Shown here: one piece after another, positions 57,485 to 64,000 of the stretch | Layout: each line of letters starts with the position of its first letter | Numbering within the stretch: the stretch's first letter is position 1 | Assembly (NCBI RefSeq): GCF_010183535.1 | Contig: NC_071331.1 | Location: 9,362,001 to 9,426,000, forward strand | Reading direction: 5' to 3' | Source of the DNA: Caenorhabditis remanei | Lineage: Eukaryota > Nematoda > Chromadorea > Rhabditida > Rhabditidae | DNA length: 64,000 bases | Program-made: the position numbers and the translations under genes | Notes under the pieces: model-generated | What the model was told of the DNA's origin: nothing | Database searches by the model: none | What the model saw: only the letters and a program-made list of their open reading frames with translations

Positions 57485-60389
57485 CTGTTATTTACTCAAA
57501 CTACTGCAGTAGGAATCAATAATTGGGGTCAGGGAATAGTTGCTCTTCGAAAAACTAAGACATTAATTAAAAGAGTCCGGGGAGTCTGCCTGATAGCCCG
57601 AAGGAAAGACTAACAAAACAAAACTTTTTGATGAAATAATCAATTTATTTCAAGCCAACCGTCTAAAAATGCATAATAAACCTAAGAAAACTATAAAAAT
57701 GGTCTAAAAACCAAAGCAAGAGATACAAATCTACTAACGAGAAGAACAGAGCACCTATTGTGCCTCCGCCAGCTCCCAAGAGTGCCGAAATTCTTCATTT
57801 AAAAGTGAAATTGACAATATTAACGACGAGAAATGCGCGCGCGCCCGTAGGTCAAAGCAGCAACTCAGTGACGCACGGAGGTGAGTCTAGAAGCTTAAGC
57901 GACTTTAAAGAATTATTTAGAAGAGCACACAGTGCCAACCGTACAAATTTGATAAACTCGAAGGAAGAGGTGAATTGAGGGAGAAATGAAAAAGGATATT
58001 GGGAACACAGGTAGATCGAATACGATGAGAAACAGAGAGAGGCCAAAAAGAGAGGACTGCTCGGTGCGGGAGTAAAAGGGACAACTGACTGTATTCCACT
58101 AGTCTGACCTCATTGAGACTGGGGGCGTGTCCTGTTTGCCATCGTCTTGCCGATTTCCCAGGATGATAAGTGACAGGTGTGAATGTTTATGACAGAGTAT
58201 AACAATAAGAACACAGGCCGTCATCCTCACTTTTGTTATTATTGATTTACTCGTTCACACCTTCTCGGCTTAATGAGAATTGTCTACATAGGAATCGGAT
58301 TCTAGTAGAGACACATGAATCACACCTGAAAAGAAATGAAATGTTCATTAAAATTCTTTCTTCTAGAACATTAGATGGAGCTTTAAAACGGATGGTGGTT
58401 GGGAATTTTCATGCAATAAATTTCAGCCAATGAACCCGAAACTATCTCAGCATTCATCGTTTGAGCGAGAATCCTTTATAAATTTTATAAAAGAGGGAAG
58501 GTTCCATTGCTGAAGAAAATAGCAAAATCTGACTGTGATTCACCATAGACAATCTGATTTTCATTGCAGAAAATAAATGATCTGGCTGATCAAAAGTAAG
58601 TATAGTTCTTCATATGATTTTCGAGCTTTCTTTGTAAAAATAAAGAGGCATACTGATCCTAATAAACGTAGGAAAATGTTCTTGTAGCCTTTTTGAACCT
58701 GAACATTTTTTTGGAAACAGCACAGAACTGAAACTCTAGAAGAAAACGAAACTAAAAAGAAATCATAAGAAAAGCTTTAAAAGAACGTGAATAACGGTAA
58801 CTTTTCCAAATAACGTCGAGACTCCCAGTCTGGAATCTAGACGTGTTTCAACGAATGCATGTACTTTTATATGCGTTGTTTTTTAATGCGGATGTAAATG
58901 TAAAAGTAACAGAAGTATTTTCCAAGGAGACCACAAACATCTGTCATGAATTGTATTTCTTCTTCAAACCACAATCATTTTTAGAAATTCATAATTACGT
59001 TTAAACGACTGAAAAATCTTTATTTTTCAAAAGATTTTTCAAGATTATGGAACAGTAAATAAAAATCTGGTTACCAACCCCGAACAATTACTTGAATTTG
59101 TTTTCGCTCAAGAAACAGTTGCTTCATAGTATTTCCAATCAAACCGAATGTGTATTACATATACCACGAAACACCGTCAGTATTATCAGACTTCCTTGAA
59201 ACAGTGAAAAATATCAAAGAAACTTTCGAAACCCTTTGAAATTGGGAAACTTTGATTTCGATATGTTTCTGGTGGCCTATTCATGTTTACGGGATGAAAA
59301 CTTACATCTCAACCTCTGTTGGCTTTTAAATTGTGCTATATCCGAAGATTTAAGAAAGTGGCTCGAAACTCCCTCGCACGATCCTAACTTTCTTGTGGTT
59401 TAAAACTTTTGAGTGAAAGTTTGTGAAATCTTGATATTCCAAATCTAAAAATCATATTTTCTTACTCTGTTTTCTGTTTCACTGCTCCTCTCAACTTGAA
59501 TCGATTTTATATTACTTCAGTACATTTAGCTTCTTTTGAATAAAATCTACAGAAAAGGAAAAAAGAAGAACTGAAAGGAACAGCGAGTGGGCTTCTGAGG
59601 TTAAAATCGAAAACCAATTTCGTTCGCTTCCTAATTCATTTATTCCTCAAAATGTCCTTCTAAGATACGCCTTATTAAATACGGTATTTGAGTCATAAGA
59701 AAGAGAAGAAGATAATGATTGTCAGTGTAAAAAGTACACATCAGAACATTGTTTTCTACAAACGTCCTTGTCACGTTTGCATAGAAACGCATTTTTTGTG
59801 TCGTCGTATTGGATTGTGTCGTCGACGTATTGGATTATGGCACAGGCCCAAAACATTAGGAACAATTGAGAAACTGAAAAATTCACGTTTTATTTTCTAA
59901 GAATATTCCTCCCTAGTCACATCGGATAACCGACCAGGATCAAAATATATCGTTCATTTCCTAATTCATTTATTCCTCAAAACGATCATCTTGTCTTTCT
60001 AAGATGCGCCCTATTAAATATTTAAGTCATAAGAAAGAGAAGAAGATAATGATTTTTAGTGTACAAACAACGCCCTCATCATTTTCTTTGACTACCTTGT
60101 CACGTTTATATAAGGACAATTTATTTTCATGGACATATGCACCCTGACAGATCGGATAATCGGTCAGCACTAAACTATCAGGAATGTTGCACTGAACCAT
60201 ATACCGACAACGGTCGAAGTTAGTCAAAAAACCTTTTCATTTCTGTTTCATTATAATTAAAAAAAATCCCTAATAAATATATGCACAGTGCTTCATCCCC
60301 ATTGTTTCCTGTTTTTTTCAAAATTGAATCGAAATGTGTTATTGATAATTGTTTTCAACTCGGAAAATCTTCAAAGTGGTAGTTCTTTG
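57485..60389. other. Upstream region and spacer with weak candidate exons
   Basis: 57490-58200 is the 5' side of the minus-strand gene, with a CGCGCGCGCCCG patch near 57837. On the plus strand, a 26 bp stretch at 58571-58596 has a TTGCAG acceptor and GTAAGT donor and could be a small exon. I could not connect it. 59600-59740 is directly duplicated at 59935-60090 (CATTTATTCCTCAAAA and AAGAAAGAGAAGAAGATAAT). Confidence 0.3.
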
Positions 60390-60680
60390 CATACTTGTCA
60401 AGGGCCGGGCCGGGCTTTTTTTTCAAAACTTCAGGCCCGGCCCGTCTTTTTGGGTGGAATTTTTTTTCAATTTTTTTCCAAATTTGATTAAAGGTGTACT
60501 AAGATGAACTCAGACTTTTCTCATAGAATAATATGAGTGTCTTTTTGTCAGTTTTTCCGCATGAAAAATTGAAAATTGAAAAAAAATTAAAATTTTTTCT
60601 TTAAAATCCCATATCCCTGACAAGACGGGCCGGGCCCGGGCAGAAGCTTTTCAAGCCCGGCCCGTCATTTGACAAGTATG
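60390..60680. mobile_element. GGCCCG hAT MITE with 8 bp duplication GTTCTTTG
   Basis: The ends CATACTTGTCA and TGACAAGTATG are flanked by exact GTTCTTTG (60382-60389 and 60681-60688). It has GGGCCGGGCC blocks at both ends and an AT-rich middle of 291 bp in total. Confidence 0.88.
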
Positions 60681-60801
60681 GTTCTTTGATAACTAACAAT
60701 TCGTCATAATAGTACAATATTCCAAAATAATTCTGGAAATTTTATTCCGACTCCCATTCCATGTTACAAAATTCAGTCAATCATTTCAAAATATTTTTCA
60801 G

Positions 60802-60906
60802 TTTCACTCAGTTCACAAGTTTGAGGTTTATGATCTTGGAAATACTGACTCCACTTCGCGAGTCGAGTTGTGCTCATCATCAAGCTCTGATTTGATGAAG
60901 ACATAG
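60802..60906 (+). CDS. Possible terminal exon of an unidentified plus-strand gene
   Basis: A consensus ATTTTTCAG acceptor precedes 34 codons and a TAG. The translation is acidic and Ser-rich at the end (SSSSSDLMKT). It has no connected upstream exon. The candidate is weak, kept because the acceptor is good and the frame reads like protein. Confidence 0.2.
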   Translation, partial: FHSVHKFEVYDLGNTDSTSRVELCSSSSSDLMKT

Positions 60907-60948
60907 AGAATTCGTTTTTTCAAAAATCGCGTCTATCTTTACTAATAA

Positions 60949-61846
60949 CCAGTCGGTTCACGTCGCCTAACGGCGACTAAACCTCCTTCTCAACACCACC
61001 CTTCTGGGTGTTACAGTGAATTACCCGGAAACGGACGACACGTTTGGATTCCTCTAGTTTTTCTGAATCCGATGATATCGAAAAATCCTTCACGTCGTCA
61101 CTTTTTAGAAAACGGCCCATAACTTTTTATGACGTGGACCAATCCGAAAACGGACGACACGTTTGGATTCCTCTAGTTTTTCTGAATCAGATGATATCAA
61201 AAAATCCTTCACGTCGTCACTTTTTAGAAAACGGCGCATAACTTTTTATGACGTGGACCAATCCGAAAACGGACGACACGTTTGGATTCCTCTAGTTTTT
61301 CTGAATCCGATGATATCAAAAAATCCTTCACGTCGTCACTTTTTAGAAAACGGCCCACAACTTTTTATGACGTGGATCAATCCGAAAACGGACGGCACTG
61401 GCCACAAAGAGAAAAAAGTTAAAGTTGCATTTAACCGCTTTTCTTTTGAGTCTGGAGTCGAACCAACTAACTGTAGTCAACGTCGCTTAACTTGCCAGAT
61501 CGGACGGTCGGCGCGTTCCCGTTTATCCACGCGGCACTGAATATGCGCAGCTCTGTGAAGAGGAAAGCGAGCAGCCGACGTTTCACTGGTTTTGCCGACC
61601 GCCTCCCCCTTTTCTCTCTTCGAGTTTGGCTTGAAAAGCAGTATTTTTGATCCAGAAGGCGTAATTTTGAGAATTTTGAAAAAAGAAAAAGACGGGCATC
61701 ATTAAGAGAAAATTTCTGATCTTTTGGTCCAAATTCGAAGAAAATCGGTTCAGTTGGAAGGGCGGTAGGATCGGCGACAGACACACAAACATACAGCCGT
61801 TTGCGTTTGTTAAAAGTAAAGATTTTATAGTGCTCAATTTTCATGA
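60949..61846 (-). mobile_element. Non-autonomous Helitron-like element, family 2 (copy 2, with tandem array)
   Basis: On the minus strand it starts TCATG after A (61846) and ends CTGG before T (60949), with the GTCGCC-GTTA... hairpin conserved nine bases before CTGG. It is longer than copy 1 (11232-11838) because of a 119 bp tandem expansion at 61031-61387. It has the same tRNA-type GGTTCGACTCC box. Apparent 125-codon frames are array artefacts; 119 is not a multiple of three. Confidence 0.75.
61031..61387. repeat. 119 bp tandem array inside the Helitron-like copy
   Basis: ACGGACGACA starts recur at 61031, 61150 and 61269, with a diverged fourth start at 61388, giving an exact period of 119 bp. 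Copy 1 has a single unit at this place (about 11630-11755). Units differ by one to a few bases. Confidence 0.92.
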
Positions 61847-61989
61847 TAGGATTTTACTTTTCGTAACAGTCTTTAATGTTCGCTGATTCGAATACCGCAT
61901 TTTGTGTCAGATTTCATCGTTTCATTTTGAGAGAAAACAGTTTTACAAGGTTTAGAGAATGAGCTGCCAAATCATTGACAGGAAGAAGG

Positions 61990-62350
61990 AAGAAAGGAGG
62001 AAGTTGGGTTCCGGACCGGGAAATCGGAAGTTAATTTTGAAAATGACAAATTTGAGGAAACTTTTTTCTAGTCATCTCTGAAAACGAATTTTGATGTTGT
62101 TTCATACAAAATTTCGTCAAAAACCACCAAAATTCCGCCAAAATTCCGTCGAAAATTACAAAATTTTAGTAAACTTTTCAACGGAAGAAGGAACAAGGAA
62201 GAAGGAAATAAAATGTTTGAAAAGGAAGAAGGAACAAGGAAGAAGGAAGTGAAATTTTTAAAAAGGAAGAGGGAAGAAGGAAAAAGGAAGTGAAAAAAGG
62301 CCCGGAAGAAGAAAGAAGGAAGTCGAAAGAAGGAATTCCGCACAGCTCTG
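61990..62350. mobile_element. hAT relative with GGAAGAAGGAA subterminal array
   Basis: The right end GGAATTCCGCACAGCTCTG matches the CAGAGNTGNNNGGAATTCC terminus of the 4293-6675 and 38657-39026 elements. Just inside is an array of GGAAGAAGGAA units with the same block and spacer layout (GAAGTGAAATTT, then GAAGTGAAAAAAGGCCCGG). A shorter GGAAGAAGG patch is at 61980-62015. The left terminus is not recognisable. There is no transposase. Confidence 0.65.
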
Positions 62351-62780
62351 GTATGTTTATAATACAAGTCAGTAAAAATCGCAGTTTCTGTTTCCCAAGT
62401 TCCACAAAGACTTGTCTAAAAACGTAGAACTTCAGTTCGATAACATTATTCCTATTAGTTGAACCACATTTGCAACAATCTATGGGTGTGGCTTATGCTC
62501 ATAATAAGGTTCTGAAATATTATATGAGTAAAATTGCTTATTCACCGAAAGTCAGGGAATTATTGCTGTGAAAAATCGAGATACGCCCATTCTTGATCAC
62601 AGTTTCTGGCAGCCATATCTTTCCGAGCTTGCACCTATAGGTTACTCATCAAACTTCCAACGTACGATGAACTCATTCCAAAAATCCCAACAACTCGAAC
62701 CCATCCCCCTTTTTCCACCCCATTCTCCCAAAACTTGACCACTCCTTCCTCCCCCTTTTCTTGCCAAAAAAAACTACACA
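62351..62780. promoter_or_regulatory. Spacer and possible promoter of the small gene at 62781
   Basis: No exon is seen. The 100 bp before 62781 is pyrimidine-rich (CCATCCCCCTTTTTCCACCC, CACTCCTTCCTCCCCCTTTT), as is common upstream of nematode start codons. Confidence 0.25.
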
Positions 62781-63026
62781 ATGGCATCAAAATATCTTAT
62801 TTTTGGTCTCCTCCTCCTCCTCCTTCTGACTCCGATTGTTCTCTGTCTTCTTGTTTTCTTTTCTCTTGACTCGGATGCTCCCTTGGATACGCTTCCATGC
62901 GTTTTTTTTCCTCACATTTTCCAGAATGTATTTTACACATTTTGTAGTACAAATACATATTTTTCAGTTTCACATTGTTCTGAAATTTTGTACTTTTCTG
63001 GTTCTTCTGATAAATTTTCAATCTGA
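62781..63026 (+). CDS. Small secreted or membrane protein candidate
   Basis: The ATG follows ACTACACA, a good context, and opens a strongly hydrophobic stretch (residues 5-27, LIFGLLLLLLLTPIVLCLLVFF) that is a signal peptide or membrane anchor. The short acidic piece DSDAPLDTLP follows. The frame stays open for 81 codons but becomes AT-driven after about residue 40, so a donor may be missed and the true gene may have more exons. No domain is recognised. Confidence 0.35.
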   Translation: MASKYLIFGLLLLLLLTPIVLCLLVFFSLDSDAPLDTLPCVFFPHIFQNVFYTFCSTNTYFSVSHCSEILYFSGSSDKFSI

Positions 63027-63742
63027 GCTTCAGCTAAAAAATGTATGACAAAAAAGTGGCTCTGAGAGAGAAAGAGAGAAAAAATGACACCCGCAGCAAA
63101 AAATAATTCATTGTTTCCTGATGGATATGCGGAGACTTCTCCCAAGAGATCTCATCTCCATTCGAACTTTTTTTTTTGACTTCCCGTTCCAAAACGTTCT
63201 TGTTACTTCTTCTTTTGTTTTATTGAATAGTTTTCTTTGAGCAAAACTGTTTTTTCCTCTGGGCTAATGAATGCATGCACTTTTTGACATGTTGCTCATT
63301 TCAATTTTGGTAGTAAATGTAAAAACGGAGGAATTTTTGATAAGACCACATTGAAACATTGATATTTTGAACATTTTGCAACTGTTTTGAATAAATTACA
63401 AGATGATATCAAAACGCGGGATTTTAATCTGCGCAGAACTAAATTCGACCCCTCAGTTTAACTAATATTCTCGTAAATGAAAATGAACACACAGCTAAAG
63501 TTTAATTAATATCCAATGCAAACAATCTGTTGTATAATTCACTGATTTTCTTGGCAGCGACTTTTACTGTCCAAATAACCTACCGATGATATGATTAGAG
63601 CTCCTCGAAGCAGTAGTCGGCATCAAAGAAACAGTGCGAACTATTAACTGTGAAGAGACGTTTGAGCAAATTCCCAAAATTCTAGCGAGACATATTTACT
63701 TTAACATTTGGATAGAAATGAATACGAACCAAAGGTGTAATC
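63027..63742. other. Spacer
   Basis: I see no convincing exon or repeat. CTGTTTC-type motifs are sparse here. The short open frame near 63634 runs into the MITE. Confidence 0.3.
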
Positions 63743-63980
63743 CATACTTGCAAAATACCGGCCCGGCCCGGTCGGCCCGGAGTCAAAAAATGAGCACAAT
63801 TTTTTCACAAAATTTTTCGAAATAGTCAAAAATCCTATGTACACTTGAGTTTTATCGATATGTAAAAACATAGTCGAAAATTCGACTTTTTTGCGAAAAA
63901 ATCAAAAAAATTTTCAAAAAAATATAAAATTTCAAATTTTTTTACTGTGACTCGGGCCGGCCCGGCCCGTTGCAAGTATG
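63743..63980. mobile_element. GGCCCG hAT MITE with 8 bp duplication GTGTAATC
   Basis: The ends CATACTTGCA and TGCAAGTATG are flanked by exact GTGTAATC (63735-63742 and 63981-63988). CCGGCCCGGCCCGGTCGGCC lies near the left end and CGGGCCGGCCCGGCCCG near the right, with an AT-rich middle. Confidence 0.88.
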
Positions 63981-64000
63981 GTGTAATCAATCAAATTTCC

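Noticed and set aside
61163..61540. 125-codon plus-strand open frame with repeated DSSSFSESDDI-type segments
   Set aside because: It arises from a 119 bp tandem array whose period is not a multiple of three. The frame changes between units and the single-unit copy at 11519-11743 reads it differently.
61467..61844. 125-codon minus-strand open frame in the Helitron-like copy
   Set aside because: The equivalent region in the other copy (11234-11476) does not keep the same full frame and has no recognisable domain. It is treated as noncoding element sequence.

Overview
The window is nematode nuclear DNA and almost certainly comes from a Caenorhabditis species. The DNA is AT-rich. Introns are short with TTTCAG-type acceptors and GTRAGT-type donors. 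First exons encode signal peptides. Palindromic and terminal-inverted-repeat DNA transposons are very dense. I cannot name the species. Most open frames are chance; the real genes are split into small exons, and I rebuilt them from splice signals, phase and comparison of paralogous copies inside the window.

Layout. (1) 1-1973, minus strand: 5' half of a mitochondrial sulfide:quinone oxidoreductase gene, running off the left edge. (2) 2.0-7.1 kb: repeat-rich DNA with two hAT elements, a 0.7 kb non-autonomous one and a 2.4 kb one carrying a broken BED-finger transposase gene. (3) 7.1-37.3 kb, minus strand: a tandemly duplicated cluster of small secreted-protein genes. One family (intact copy 15541-16802) has six cysteines and looks like Mig-18-type fibronectin-I-like domains. 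The other (intact copy 35428-37313) is a 166-residue Ser/Glu-rich secreted protein. Duplicate copies of both are broken by a frameshift, a nonsense codon, exon loss or small deletions. The introns and spacers are loaded with nested elements: two Helitron-like families, hAT MITEs, a Tc1/mariner-like foldback, a TAA-flanked element and a TTAA-flanked palindrome. (4) 37.3-42.0 kb: spacer with three more palindromic elements. (5) 41999-55023, plus strand: a five-exon gene for a 406-residue secreted acidic protein with Glu-Gly-Ser-Gly sites typical of chondroitin attachment. Its third intron holds a 9,986 bp LTR retrotransposon in antisense orientation with apparently identical 720 bp LTRs but a coding-dead interior. 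(6) 55.0-64.0 kb: the first two exons of an unrecognised minus-strand gene beside a 234 bp minisatellite, then spacer with a Helitron-like copy carrying a 119 bp tandem array, two hAT MITEs, a hAT relative and a small candidate gene.

Apart from the two secreted families, the genes look functionally unrelated. The main story is genome dynamics: segmental duplication of a secreted-gene cluster, differential decay of the copies, and layered insertions whose target-site duplications can be read directly. The most unusual signal is the LTR element, which carries 26 copies of the hexamer CCGCGG (mostly CCGCGG followed by ATC or GTC). I found only two elsewhere in the window.
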